DNA of 64,000 bases from Vandiemenella viatica (taxonomy: Eukaryota; Arthropoda; Insecta; Orthoptera; Morabidae), in contig CM061914.1 of assembly GCA_031002005.1 (NCBI GenBank), positions 11,642,148-11,706,147 of the forward strand, read 5' to 3'. Every line of letters begins with the position of its first letter. Position 1 is the stretch's first letter. The position numbers were made by a program, and so were the translations under genes. Shown in pieces: positions 1 through 10,723 of the stretch. Under the pieces are notes generated by a model, which did not search any database, had not been told where the DNA came from, and worked only from the letters and a program-made list of their open reading frames with translations.

Positions 1-420
1 TGGTGTAGTATGGGACTAACATTTTGGATTCAATTACAGTTATTGGACAGGATTAAAGAACGGCGGCACAATTTGTTTGTGGAAATTACCGCAGGGCACA
101 ATCAATGACTGATGTGATGGGATTCGGGGTGAAGAGAGCGCTGAGGTGTATATTGGTGATGAGGCTTGCAGGGATATTGGTAGAACAATTAACAACAGTG
201 CATCGACACGAAGACCACAAGCTGTCACTCGATGTCAGGCATAAGGGAGTGGGAAAATATTCTTTTGCAGCTAAGGGAATCAGGAACTGGTATAAATTTC
301 CAAGGCAACTGCTGAATAGTTAACCGAAAAAGCTTAAAGAATTTAAAATTAAAATTCGAAAAGGACAACAATAGGTTGGCAGGTGAAATTACCCTCAAAG
401 AATTTAAGGTAAATGTTATT
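1..420 (+). mobile_element. 3' remnant of a CR1/Jockey-like LINE (family A)
   Basis: This stretch resembles the end of the LINE copies at 17427-17720 and 61640-61930. All carry a phrase meaning roughly 'drop-in of a short repeat, then ageing tail': a 'gatattggtagaa' stretch, a 'ctcgatgtcaggcataaggg' stretch, and then an AT-rich tail. No usable reading frame remains. It is a 5'-truncated dead copy whose start may lie left of the window. The family assignment rests on similarity between copies in this window; the superfamily name is inferred from the reverse transcriptase of the copy at 13.4 kb. Confidence 0.6.
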
Positions 421-704
421 AAGAAAAGGGTAAATGTGTTTCAAGGAAAATGCCACCGGTACATGAGCTCTGTTTCAATTAACACACGTGTGGGCACGGA
501 GAACACATTATGCATAGGCAGCTGACTCCAATCCTCTTTTGATTGGTAACGTACAAATTATGTCGTTCAGAGAGCACTAATACAAGGTTATCGCTTCCAC
601 GAAAGCAAAATAATAATGCGGTGTCGTTGTAGGCCATTTTTCCGCAGTTGCTCAGTAAATTAAATGATAAAATGACGGCAATGCAACTGTATTTGTAGCT
701 TTAT

Positions 705-750
705 TGCCGTACGCGATTCGCCTCTCATCGAGGCATCATCAGCGACGAAT
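705..750 (-). ncRNA. Hammerhead-like core, left arm (decayed)
   Basis: This is the mirror copy of the core in the right arm. On the minus strand CTGATGA lies at 742-736. It is followed by a 5-bp stem (GCCTC with GAGGC) and then GAATC at 719-715, where the right arm has GAAAC. The stem is better here and the second box is worse, so the two arms have decayed differently from one parent motif. This copy is probably inactive because the invariant A is changed. Confidence 0.35.
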
Positions 751-1500
751 CTTTTTTAAAAATACATTGGGTTTACAAACTTATTATAATTATGATGGTT
801 GACATAATTCTAAATTGATACGTTTTCTGATTATTTGCACTTACTATTTTCATTAGCGGTTTCCAGGTTCGTAACCACACATCTCTGCTTTTTCTCCAAA
901 GTATGTTTCCACTTCAGCCATTTGTCTTTGCTGCTGAGTACAGGATGGAAACACTGCGTCTACTACAACTCACTTGTTTTCGGTGGCCATCTTGTTTTCT
1001 TAATTTCGAAGGCGGTGGTGCGCTGGCGGCGCCAGTTTTAAAATTGCGGGGGGGATTGATGTTTTCTTATTTTGTTTCCAATCTTATGTAAGTGTGTGAG
1101 TGCATGTATCTATTAGGTTTATTTCATTACTGTAGGGTTATTGTATGTTTACCAGTTTGAACAGTGTTTGGTTTGTTAAGTTTATGTGGTCATTCAGAAC
1201 CTGCTTGCCATTTTTTTATTGCTTTTTGTATTTGGCAGTTTTCTTGTGGAGTTAGGGTATTGTGTCTGTTATTGTTGATTGTGAGTATTTGCATCAATGG
1301 TCACATCCTGTACTCAGCAGCAAAGACAGATGGCTGTAATAAAAACATACTTTGGAGAAAAAGTAGAGATATGTGGTTATGAACCTGAAAACCACTAATG
1401 AAAATAGTAAGTGCAAATAATCAGAAAACGTATCAATTTAGAATTATGTCAACCATCATATAATAAGTTTGTAAATCCAATGTAAATTTTAAAATAGATT

Positions 1501-1545
1501 CGTCGCTGATGATTCCTCGATGAGAGGCGAAACGCGTACGGCAAT
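1501..1545 (+). ncRNA. Hammerhead-ribozyme-like core, right arm
   Basis: The two conserved hammerhead boxes are present in order: CTGATGA at 1506-1512 and GAAAC at 1529-1533. Between them is a short hairpin (CCTC pairing with GAGG around a GATGA loop). GCGTA follows, giving a possible cleavage site, and the next bases can pair with those just before CTGATGA. One or two extra bases sit between CTGATGA and the stem, which is not canonical. Penelope-like retroelements are known to carry minimal hammerheads, so a relic of one is plausible. Activity is unproven. Confidence 0.4.
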
Positions 1546-1599
1546 AAAGCCACAAATACAGTTGCATTGCCATCATTTTATCATTTAACAAAATAATAA

Positions 1600-3900
1600 T
1601 GTCTAATCTATGGAAATTACTGTTTTTTACATTTGATTGGTTGTTACAGTGGGTCCCAAATTTTGTCATTGAAACTTTCGAATACGCTGTGGCCGATCAT
1701 TTGGAAGGAAGATACGAAGGTGTCAGGAAAGTTCTAATGGACGATAAAAAAAAAAGCGATTCTGAATGCAAGCGTTAAAAGGGAAATGTCCGAGAAAACG
1801 TTTCTTATACAATGATGGCAATTGGGAGTGCCCGGCAATGACATCATCAACTTCAGGAAACACTAGGTAACTTCGGCCACTGCTGCCAATGATTAGTATC
1901 ATCGAAGGAACTTAGGTCCTAGATCTCAATCCAGAAAAATGAAATAAAATAACCATGTAGCGCAACACGGGTGGGGACCTTAGATTAAGGGACAAAAAAA
2001 AAAAAAAAAAACTATCTATCAGGAAACTTGGCTAATGCGTTTTGAAATTATGATAGAATGATAGCATTTGCTCATCTCACGAAGATCCCCAAGTAAGAAG
2101 AAAGTATTATTCTAGCTTATTCTGTGGTCCTTTATAAAGAATATTTGTCAAAGATGTTGAAATCTTGATCCTTTACTGCGTGATGAGCGAGCTGAAGAAG
2201 GGCAAGAAGCTGACATGTGGTTACAGCGCAACCTAAACAGTTTTTGAGTGCGGTATACAGAAACTACTTTTGTTAGAAAACTGTGTAGAATAGAGATTAT
2301 ACAGAATTTTAACATTGAAAAATATTAAAAATAGGAAAATACCATAGTTTGGGCACCTTTAAAAATTTCAACATTTTGAAGGAAGAAATAGAAGTGGAAG
2401 CTCTATGGCCAAAATGAATGAATATGCAATAAATACTCGAAAATGCATTGTAAATCAATTTCATGACAGGGTCAACACTAATCAATATAATTAGCGTTGC
2501 TATTGGTAGCAATGTCAATGTCAATCATTAACGCAAGAAATCGATGTCGCTCTTAAACCGACTTTAGGCATTTGAAATCGAGTTAAATAAAACAAGCACT
2601 GCATAATGTCTCGTTACGTACATCTTCCAAATAGAGTGATAATCCTGTCTTTGACTCTCCATAGGATTCTGGAAGTGTTGTCACGGTATTTTTTTACTAC
2701 TTTGACACAAGTACTACCTTTACAAAAAGGTTTTGTGGAAAGTGCAATACTTTCCTAGTCATCCCCAAGAAGGTCTACAGTACTGAGTACGAAGAACCGA
2801 CAGTTCCGTTAAGGCAATAGGTACTGAAATATTTCCAGAACTGCTTGGCCAAGACAGAAACCAAAAACTATGGTAATAAGTCCTCAAGTAAATTCGACTA
2901 CTCTTCTTAATCAAAATGTCTTTAACACCCGAACTATTATTTGTCTGTCTGCATATCATTTCATCAGATTCACAAGTAAAAAGAAAGTCGCTTCCAAATG
3001 GTTTTCAGGTTCCGTTATTGTCAGAACATGAAACTGAAACTGAACTAATTTATGATACTCCACTTCTGATCTTTACTACAGATAACTCCAATGTTATCAC
3101 TAGCGAGAGGCTGGAAATACTTAACTATCACAAACGTCTTATTTTTAAACAAATGAAATTCTATGAACGATAAATTGTTTAAGAATGATCATTTATGCCA
3201 AACATAATGCCGAATTCAAGGATGAAGAAATGGGATTTTGGATAGCCGGGGATTTTAGTAAGGCAATAGTACAGGAACGCGGATTATGCTAACTTATTAA
3301 CCCATATGTACATAGTTTCCTATGCTGATGACAGCAAAGCATCATTGCTATTTAATTGCACCGCATAACTTTAGTTTCGGGACAGCTATTTCTCAAGCAA
3401 GCTTCATAGTAAAATTTCTTTTCCTAATTTTTATTTTGTCGGTATATGATAGCATAGGAGATATATAAAATGATGGTAACAGACACAGGTAAATTTGAGC
3501 CTCCGAAACGAAAATTACTTTTAGTGTTACATTTTGCTACAAAAATTAGTATAAATAGTATTACCAAACGATAACACGATTTTTCAGGTATACTAACATG
3601 TCTTTAAAACATGTGCGTTCAGTTTACCATCAGGGAATCGAGATTCACTGTGCATGATTAGTGTCGCCATACATCAGAGCAAGGTAAAGCGTTGATTACA
3701 GAACGATAAATCATACAGGGTTTTGAAAGTTCCATTACTGATTCCACCTACTGCTCCAAAATGCTGTTAATGGTTGTTTTTACCATCAAGCATCCTCCAT
3801 CTAAACACGTTCCTCACATGATGCCAAGAATATAATTCTAACCAGATTAAGACAAAAGATATCGCACTGAAAATGCTGAAGGTTTAAAGCACACTTCGGA
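1600..3900. other. No recognisable gene
   Basis: This AT-rich stretch has only short open frames without recognisable domains. It holds an A-run near 1996-2011 and nothing I can call a transposon. The cuticle gene (minus strand) should continue to the left of 3920, so this may be its next intron or its 3' flank. I could not find a further GC-rich exon here. Confidence 0.5.
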
Positions 3901-3919
3901 TAGTGGAGGGCGTGTTCAC

Positions 3920-4142
3920 CTGCAGGAGAGCTCCTGGAGGCGGGCGCCTCCACCACGACGGCCTCCCTCAGGGCGTCGTGCACCTGCGTCGGGTCGTACA
4001 GCGCCTGCGCGGGCAGCGCGGGGTGGCGCACCCCCTCGTCGGACGCCCCAGTCTCGCCCTCGTCTCCTGCCTGCACCGCGTCGCCGTCCACCGCCTGCTG
4101 CTGCTGCTGGTGATACAGCAGCTCCAACTGACGCCGCAGCAC
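3920..4142 (-). CDS. Cuticle protein gene, exon 5 (Gln-rich tail)
   Basis: Read on the minus strand, the exon opens after a 'ctgcag' acceptor and stays open for 74 codons plus one base. It ends at a strong donor (CAG|GTGAAC, cut at 3920). It follows exon 4 in frame: the exon 4 tail ending AYQQ continues into VLRRQLELLYHQQQQQ, then an acidic Gly/Ala/Glu stretch, then a Pro/Ala/Val stretch. Its GC content is far above the flanks, which is the main sign that it is host coding DNA. The donor leaves phase 1, so another exon must follow at lower coordinates or outside the window. Read-through to a stop at 3801 is an alternative, but the sequence past 3917 turns AT-rich and loses coding character. 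The role of this tail is unknown. Confidence 0.7.
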
Positions 4143-4164
4143 CTGCAGTGCAAACAATGTCACA

Positions 4165-4280
4165 CAACTTCCGTCAAAACGGGCGATGACAGAAGTTCTT
4201 GTCGGGTGTTCTGCAAGATCAGTACTTCCGTTAGCGACGTTTCGACAACAGTCACTTCGTCGAAGGAAAAGGCGTTAGCT
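4165..4280 (-). mobile_element. Penelope-like tail fragment next to exon 5
   Basis: On the minus strand this piece contains GTCGAAACGTCG near 4250-4238, followed by a 'gcagaacacccgacaag' stretch. The latter recurs, on the other strand, at 9570-9590. The GAAACGTCG core after a short stem is the pattern seen at 3' ends of Penelope-like elements with hammerhead motifs. It lies about 25-130 bp before the exon 5 acceptor. The assignment rests on short motifs only. Confidence 0.35.
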
Positions 4281-4524
4281 ATGATTGGGGATGGGTGCCT
4301 GTCACCATTTTGGTGCCATCTAACCCTGCATTTACATTTGGTTTGGAATTTACTTTGCATTTTTATGTTTTCTTACTTTTCTATTTGCTCTAATGATTTT
4401 ATGGATCTATTATCTTAGTTTACATTGGATTCTATAGTATTTGCCTTATGATTTATTTACAGATATATTAATTTTAATGTTATTATTTTTATTGTTATTA
4501 TTCTTTTCGTTTGTTTTCCAGTTA

Positions 4525-6226
4525 TTTTTATTTTATTATTATTATTAATCATTATTGCCCTTGAGGACAGTTTTTAAACTCAAATTATTCATGATTATTC
4601 AGTATTTGTTTGTATTTGTCTTCTTCTTCTTCTTCTCTTCCCAAAACCTCTTCATACGCTCACAGTGTTCCTGTTTCCTTTGTTCAGTTCATTTTGTTCC
4701 TGTTTTCTTCTGTATTTTAAATTTTGTGTTCATAATTTTGTTCTTGAATTGTCCCCTTTCCCGTGTCATTTCCTTGCTGATCCCTGCGTGATTCAAGTCC
4801 TCTTCTATTTCCTGGAACCAATTGGTTTTAATTTAATTTAATTGCAATGGAGCACAGGCTCCTGTGGCAATTTCCCTACACACCCATCTTCCTCCTGAGC
4901 GAACCACATCGAAGATCCTCTTTGTGAGTCTAGTGTTGTTCATTCGCTGTAAATGTCTATAGAATTGTAATCTACGTCTTCTGATCATGTCTGTCAATCG
5001 ATCTGTATGTTCGTATAGTTCTTTCGTTGGTCTTTTCATCCATATACCGTCTTTATATATTGCTCCAAAAAAATTTCTAAGGATTTTGCGTTCAACTTTT
5101 TCCGCTTCTGTTATGCCTGAAGCCCCAATCGTGATTGTTTCTGATGCATATAATGCTTCTGGCTGTACCACTGAATTGTAATGTCTGAGTTTGGCCTGTC
5201 TTCATATATTTCTTTTGTTATAATATGACCATGTGAGTATATAAGCCTTCTGAAGCTTTTCTGATCTTCCCGAATGTTGTAGCTTCTAAGATCCTCCTAC
5301 TTGTATGTATTCCCCTAGATATTTGAATTTCTCGACTCTTCTTATTTTTCTAAATTTTGTATGTATTGTTTGTATGTTGTTGTTTTGTTTCTTCATGAAA
5401 TGCGTTTTTTCACATGAAATTTGAAGCCCTGTTTTGGCGGAAATTTTATGTAACTGTTCCAATGCATCTTGTGCTTCCTGTCTATTGTTTCTGAGAATTG
5501 CCAGGTCATCCGCAAATTCCAGGCATCTTATGATTGTTTTGGTATATCGTGTTCTTCCTTTGATATTTTTTTCCCCATTGTTTTATGACTATATCCAATA
5601 CCATGTTGAATAAAATTTGTGATAATCCATCTCCTTGCCTGACACCCGTGCAAATTTTGAATGGTTCTGATGTTTCTCCCATAAATTTCATATTAGACGT
5701 GGTATCAGTGAGTGTTTGTTGTATCAGAGCCCTTGTCTTCTTGTCTATGCCTTATTCTTTCATTATGTCAAAGAGCGTCTGTGTGTCAATGGAATCATAT
5801 GCCTTCCTGAAATCCATAAATGTTACTACAGTATTGTTTGTTTGTATTATCTTCAGGAGATTCCAGATTTTTTGGATACATGATCTTCCTTTTCTAACGC
5901 CTATTTGTGGATCTACCTGAGGTTCTAGCCTGTTCAGTAGGGCTTTGGAGAGGATTTAATAAATAACTGGCAGCAATGAGATACATCTGTAATTGTTGGG
6001 ATCCGTCTTGTCACCCTTTTTATGTAAGGGATGTATTAGTGCACATTTCCATTCTTGGGGTATTTTCTCTGTGACCAATAAATCTGTGATAATTTTATGA
6101 ATTTTCTTTGTGAGAGTTTCGTCTCCAAGCTTCCAGAACTCGGCAATCTTCTCCCGGTGCTCTGTTGTTTTATGATCTCCTTTATCTCTTCGAGTGTGGG
6201 TGGTTTAGAGTCTGGATTTGGTATAG
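4525..6226 (-). mobile_element. RTE-like LINE, 5'-truncated and decayed (family C)
   Basis: Read from 6226 down to 4525, this shows a reverse transcriptase in several frames. A palm motif GVRQGDGLSQILFN lies near 5640, followed by a C-terminal domain (5171-4910) with a KVERKILRNFFG stretch and MIRRRRLQFYRHLQRM. Basic C-terminal sequence continues to about 4620, and a (TAA)n-type tail lies at 4525-4550. Frameshifts and stops break the protein many times. The 5' part is missing: at 6226 it meets the poly-T (tail) of the Jockey element. The same C-terminal domain recurs at 24129-24440. The clade name is tentative. Confidence 0.7.
4836..4905 (-). mobile_element. Family A LINE tail inserted in the RTE-like LINE
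   Basis: This 70-bp piece carries the family A 3' signature (minus strand: 'gggaaattgccac', then a gag-cctgtgctcc stretch, then 'attgcaattaaattaa'). The same signature ends the copies at 61905-61945 and 33345-33395. The RTE-like coding character continues on both sides, so it looks like a very short, 5'-truncated insertion within the older LINE. Confidence 0.5.
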
Positions 6227-6278
6227 TTTTTTTTTTTTTTTTTTTTTTTTAATCTATGCAGCTCAAACGAACGACAAC

Positions 6279-6488
6279 TACATGTGGACAATACCTTAAT
6301 GCCAAAAACAATTTAAAGATCAATTTCATTATGTCTAATACGTAGTTTGCCAATAACAAAAAGGTTGGACATATGCACAATACCTACATGTGGACAATGC
6401 CTTAATGCCAAAAAGAATTTAAAATCAATTTCCTTATGTCTAATATGTATTTTACCAATAACGAAAAGTTTGGACATATGTACAATAC
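6279..6488. repeat. Two tandem ~106-bp copies in the Jockey 3' region
   Basis: A unit beginning 'tacatgtggacaat' starts at 6279 and again at 6385. The copies share the internal 'ttatgtctaata' and 'ggttggacatatg' stretches with some mismatches. They lie between the poly-A end and the coding part of the Jockey copy, so they may be 3' UTR repeats or a later slippage event. Confidence 0.7.
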
Positions 6489-6699
6489 CTTATCAACTAA
6501 TAGCATTAATATATGAATAGAACCTTAACGCTAACAATAAATGGACGATCAGTTAACTTAACAGCTAACAAATGTGCAATACCTTATCAACCACAGTAAA
6601 AAGTAACTTACATCGAGTAACTTTTGTAATAGTTTTTGAGAACACATTTTGAGATCACCTTTTTTAACACACGCTTTATCAACACGCCCCTAATCAGGC

Positions 6700-8924
6700 T
6701 CGCCTGTTCACTCTGCTGCATACGTCTTTCACGCGCTGCTTCCAGGCCAGTCGTTGGTCGATCGTGACCCGCAGGTAGCACAGCGCACTACGGAGTAGTA
6801 TTGCCTGTGACTTTGTGCAGTTGATCTTGACCCTCTCGTTACCAGGTCAGGTCAGTCGTTGGTCGATCGTGATCCCAGGTAGCGCACTACTGAGTAGTAT
6901 TGCCTGTGACTTTGTGCGGTTGATCTTGACCCTCTCGTTACCCACTCCTCCAGCTGGTCATGAGCGGCCTGAAGTCTTCTGGCGATTACCAGTGGGCTCC
7001 ATGAGTAGGTGAAGTAGGCCGTGTCTGGCATAGAACGCCGAATAGACGGCGATCAGCCTGGGGATGTCCGCAGCAAAAATGATGAAGAGGATCGGACCCA
7101 GTACCGAGCCCTGCGGCACTCCCGCCCTCACTCGTCTCCTCAACGACCACGACCTCTCCACTATGACCCTGAAGGATCTCCTGCTGAGGTAGCTGTGTAG
7201 CAACTCGATGTATCGCCTCGATACCCCTGCCGCCTTTGGTTTAAGCAGGAGTCCCTCATGCCACACGGTATCGAAGGCACAATCCCGCAGTGTAGTCGAA
7301 AGCTGAAGGCTTCCTCGGCCACTCTGATCAGCTGATGAGTGGTGGAATGCTCTGGACGAAAACCGAACCATTCGTCCGGGATGTTCGGTTAGTGTGTACC
7401 AACAGCCGTCTAAGCAGTAATCTCTAAGGTCTTCCAGACCGCCGGCTGCAGCGACATGGGCCTGTAGTTTTGTGGGAACGTCTGGTCTCGCCCGGTTTTG
7501 GGAGGGCAACGATGTCTGCCTGCTTCCAGGCAGCCGGGAACCTGCGCCGTCTCAAAATGTTGTTGAAGATCTAGTCTAAAGGTTCCACCGCGGCAGGAGG
7601 TAGGTACCGCAGCATGAGGTTATTCACCCCATCGCAGCCTTGTGCCTTCTTCGTCTGCATCTTCCGTAGGATCTCCTCTACTTCCTGCGTGTCGACCTCA
7701 CCTATTTCGTCTTCCACGCCTTCGTTAGTGGCCCAGTAGTGGCGTAGCTGCTGAAGCACTTCTTCAGTGTGGTCGTCGTTGTACGGCTCAGCTACGTGTC
7801 TAAAGGTCTCCTCAAACACATCCGCCAGTGCGTTGGCTTTGTCTTCTGCCGTTTAGACGAGGCCCTGCGCGCTGTACTACGCCGGAGTGCGGGTCCTGGC
7901 TCTTGTGAACTGACGGGTTTGCTTCCACGCTGTCCCGTCTTCCACCTATAACTGAGCCACTCGGTCATCCCATTGCTGGTTCCGATAGGTTTCGAGCTTG
8001 CCTTCAGCTCGCGTTGAAGTTTGTTCAGCAGCTACTTGTAACCACTCTATCCCTCGTTTGCTGCCAGCTCTTCCTCACCCTGTTTTTTTAATTTTTAAGC
8101 TCGAGCAGTTCGGTGGAGAGTGGCCGGGCTTGGCGTATCCTCTTCTGAGGGGCAGCGTTGTCGGCAGCTTTTAGCGTGTCTTCTTACCAGCGACTTACGA
8201 CTTCCTCCGGATCTTCTACTGGGTGCTGCAGTTGTTCCTCCATTTCCTGCTGTAGTTCGTATCTCGGAACTGGTCCCAATTTGATTTGGCGTAGCTCTTG
8301 CCACAGTTCTCTACCCTATCAACCTCCACCTCCCAGTCTGAAAGTACGGGATTATGGTCAGAAGAAAACTGCGGAACCGATTGGAGATATGGCCTGGTGG
8401 GACATCTCTCGTTACAAATATGTCGAGAACATATGGCCTGCATCTCACAGTAGCTGTGAAGTGTGTTGGTTTCTCGGGGCCCCAGACAGCAAAGACTCTC
8501 CGTTGACTGTTCCTCTGGAGCACCCTTGTGTTGGATGTCCTGCTGGGATAGTGCTCAGGGCTGCCACGTTTGCAGCGGAGAGAGTTGTTCCTGGTGGATG
8601 GTAAGCTGCAATTATTGTTACTGGTCCTGCTGTCTTTGCTGCTACTATTGCTGATGCTTCTATGCTGGCGAAGTTTTGAGGATCTGTGATGTGATTCTTA
8701 ATGGGCTTCTTAATATACACCGAAACTCCGCCTTCAGCCGTTGGTCTGTCCCGGTTATAGCACGGGTACTTTTGGACTGGGCCCTGCTTGAGATGAGTTT
8801 CACTCACCAGGCAAATGTCAATTTCAGACTCCAACATACACGATTCGAGCTCGTTGCGCTGCTTGTGCAGGCCGTTCGCATTCCACGCGCAGATCCTGAG
8901 GCCTTCCAGGGGTCTAGCAGCCAT
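6700..8924 (-). pseudogene. Jockey ORF2: APE endonuclease and reverse transcriptase, frameshifted
   Basis: The start at 8924 (MAARPLEGLRICAWNANGLH) is typical of Jockey ORF2. The endonuclease shows the WNANGL and VSETHL motifs, and near 8340-8310 the SSDHNPV motif in another frame. The reverse transcriptase shows KKAQGCDGVNNLMLRYLP (about 7660) and GVPQGSVLGPILF (about 7115-7075). The following YADD region is lost or frameshifted. At least three frame changes separate the parts, so no active enzyme can be made. It would have nicked target DNA and copied its own RNA. Confidence 0.8.
6749..6955. repeat. Two tandem ~105-bp copies in Jockey ORF2 3' end
   Basis: The stretch from 'agtcgttggtcgatcgtga' through 'ttgaccctctcgttacc' occurs at about 6749 and again at about 6854, with a small deletion in the second copy. 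It duplicates the end of the ORF2 region. A few substitutions separate the copies. Confidence 0.7.
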
Positions 8925-9306
8925 CTTGGTTTTTGTAACCGGCGGTGGTTTGTGTTTCGGAGGTTTGCAGTCCTGCCATTACAACGTCTCTAAGCTGAGT
9001 TGCGATGGTGCCGAGTCCCTTCACTATGTCGTTTAGCTGGCTGATGAGGATCCTCATTTCTACCAGTGTTGTTGTTTCTTCCAAAGTCGGGGAGTTGACT
9101 TCATTGTTGGTAGCCTTGCGTCATACCTCTGAGTTGCTTGGCGGTTGGTTGGTATTGCCGTTGCCTTGTGGTTGGACTAGGTTGATCTCTCTTATAGTTG
9201 TTGTTCTTGCGTCGCTGGACTCATGCGTTTCGGCTCTCTTCCAGCGCGCATGTCTGCAGATATTGGATGACAGGCTTCTATGCTTCACTGAAAAAGAGTC
9301 CACCAT
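8914..9306 (-). pseudogene. Jockey ORF1 (gag-like) C-terminal part
   Basis: One minus-strand frame runs from 9306 to a TAG at 8916-8914. It is broken only by a TGA at 9123-9121, consistent with a CGA-to-TGA change. The second half has a leucine/isoleucine-rich helical stretch (VEMRILISQLNDIVKGLG), as expected for the coiled coil or multimerisation part of LINE gag-like proteins. Its end overlaps the ORF2 start by 11 bases (ATGGCTGCTAG), the usual ORF1/ORF2 overlap in Jockey elements. No zinc knuckles remain, so most of ORF1 is missing. Confidence 0.65.
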
Positions 9307-9560
9307 CTCTGTTGATGTTGTTCGTCCTCAATCAAATCTCCAGGGATTCTCTGATTACAGAATCCCAGAAATACGCAGTGCGCGCCACGACTTATGTTTT
9401 GATGAAGTTTACTGTATGGACATTTTCCACAGCATGTTCAGCTAATGCGGATTTTTCCAGCTGTAGAATGCGCAGATGTGGCTGGTACTCGATGTGGCGT
9501 TCCTCCGTGGATTTGATAGTTTGTCCGATGCATGTTTTGAGGCTTTAGTCGAAACGTGTG
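9215..9560 (-). pseudogene. Penelope-like GIY-YIG endonuclease remnant
   Basis: On the minus strand from about 9550, one frame reads TCIGQTIKSTEERHIEY, then LEKSALAEHAVENVHTVNF, and after stops YFWDSVIRESLEI and NNINRDGG. This order (IGQT, EH, EKSAVAEH, a WDxVIxES block, LNRD) is the pattern I know from the GIY-YIG domain at the C-terminus of insect Penelope-like elements. In-frame stops and frameshifts show it is dead. It abuts the truncated Jockey ORF1, so the two elements were joined by insertion. Only this domain is recognisable. Confidence 0.5.
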
Positions 9561-9659
9561 ATCCGGCAGAACACCCGACAAGACTTTCTGTCTCTCTGTT
9601 TGCCGGGGAAGACTGAATTGCGTGTCTCGATCTGACCCCAAAGGGGACATAGTCATCAT

Positions 9660-10591
9660 CTACGACGTCGGTGATCTACCGGGGTCGTAGTCAAAGTACA
9701 ATTTCAGGGTTCTATAGTGATGTCACCGGGCTAAAGAAAGTCATGTTTGCTGATTGCACACACCGAGGTCTGATATCATTCGCATAAAGGGGAAGTAGGA
9801 GTTTACGTAAAGAGGATAAAATTAAAAATTTAGTAGGACCCTCAGCTATAAGATCAGCTTATTTCAATGGCGAAAAGTCCTTCACAATCATCCCAACAAG
9901 TAAGAAGCCCGTGATAATCAAACACAAGAGAGGATGGGCCGATTTCATCGATATCTGTATGTTTTAGGAGTCTGTTATGCTAGCGATTACGAAAGACATG
10001 GCCATTGGATATGAAACTCATTATGCGATCCACGTTTTACTCCGATCATGAATGATGATCAGGAATAGGTAAGTTGTATCCGCAGCTTTTGGCACTTCAC
10101 GCACTATAGTTAGCAAAGCAGTGTGGAGAGACATGCCATGTATTGTGAACAGGTGGGGAGAGCAGACAAAAGATGATTGACGAAGGAGAGAGCGAATCAC
10201 TGAAACGGAGAGGTGGAGGACCTTCAAACGTTGTAATTGGTGACGGTTCCAGTTTTATTGCTGGCGTCAAAACGCTTGAAATGAGATTTACCCGACTTTT
10301 CTAAGGCAACTTGATTAATTGTATAATAGTCAATAAGTATTAAAGAGGGGATGAACCGGGTGTGCCTAGAATCAAGCTGTTGGGTATATTAGTTGACTGG
10401 CTGAGAAGATAAACTGCTAGAAATTTCGTAAAAATCTTGAAATGACGAAGTATTGTTAAAGACCCCGTATCCACAAAGTGCTGACCCATACATTTTGTTT
10501 CATCGTGAGCACTCTCATCTGACGTTCTGGATTGTTGAATATCACTCGAGAACACCCACTAATTTCTTGCCACCGTCACACTCTCTCTCAC
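9660..10591. other. Intron sequence, nothing recognised
   Basis: This is intron 4 of the cuticle gene, AT-rich, with short open frames only. I see no repeat structure or domain here. Confidence 0.5.
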
Positions 10592-10723
10592 CTGCTGATA
10601 TGCCTCCATGTGCCGCCTCCTCGCCGCCTCCACCTCCGGCGTGTCGCGGACGGGAGCCAGGTAGTGGACGGGCAGGTGGTTCGCCGCGACGTGGAAGCCG
10701 TTGCCCTCGTCCCAGTACTGCAC
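10592..10723 (-). CDS. Cuticle protein gene, exon 4 (second half of RR domain)
   Basis: The minus-strand exon is exactly 44 codons, between a 'gtcatcag' acceptor (at 10724) and a strong CAG|GTGAGAG donor. It begins VQYWDEGNGFHVAANHLP, the second half of the Rebers-Riddiford consensus (aromatic, acidic, G-F, then HLP), which binds chitin in insect cuticle. Exon 3 supplies the first half in frame, so the intron splits the domain. The tail has a DTPEVEAARRRHMEAY stretch, close to the DTPEVAAARAAH motif common after the RR domain in insect cuticle proteins. The usual YxAD is YWDE here. GC content is high. The protein is probably secreted by epidermal cells into the cuticle. Confidence 0.9.

Larger units (their letters stand above)
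660..1588. repeat. Foldback element with ~290-bp inverted arms
   Basis: The left arm (about 660-950) is the reverse complement of the right arm (about 1300-1588), with scattered mismatches and small gaps. The spacer is about 350 bp. The match starts at the outer 'ttaaatgataaaatg' and runs inward past 'ctttgctgctgagtacagga', so the whole could form a long stem. No protein-coding frame is evident. Each arm contains one hammerhead-ribozyme-like core. It could be a MITE-like foldback, or two head-to-head copies of a short retroelement. No clear target-site duplication was seen outside the arms. Confidence 0.75.
6227..9310 (-). mobile_element. Jockey-clade LINE, nearly full ORF2, decayed
   Basis: This minus-strand non-LTR retrotransposon ends in a poly-A tail seen as about 25 T at 6226-6250. 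It contains the end of ORF1 (9306-8914), an APE-type endonuclease (8924-8220) and a reverse transcriptase (about 7820-6950). The 3' region carries two local tandem duplications (6279-6488 and 6749-6955). The copy is 5'-truncated near 9300, where Penelope-like coding sequence begins. Frameshifts are frequent. It sits inside intron 4 of the cuticle gene in the same orientation as that gene. Confidence 0.8.

Noticed and set aside
3801..4418. Long overlapping frames on both strands at exon 5
   Set aside because: They are shadows of the GC-rich exon; only the minus-strand frame joins exon 4 and has splice borders.
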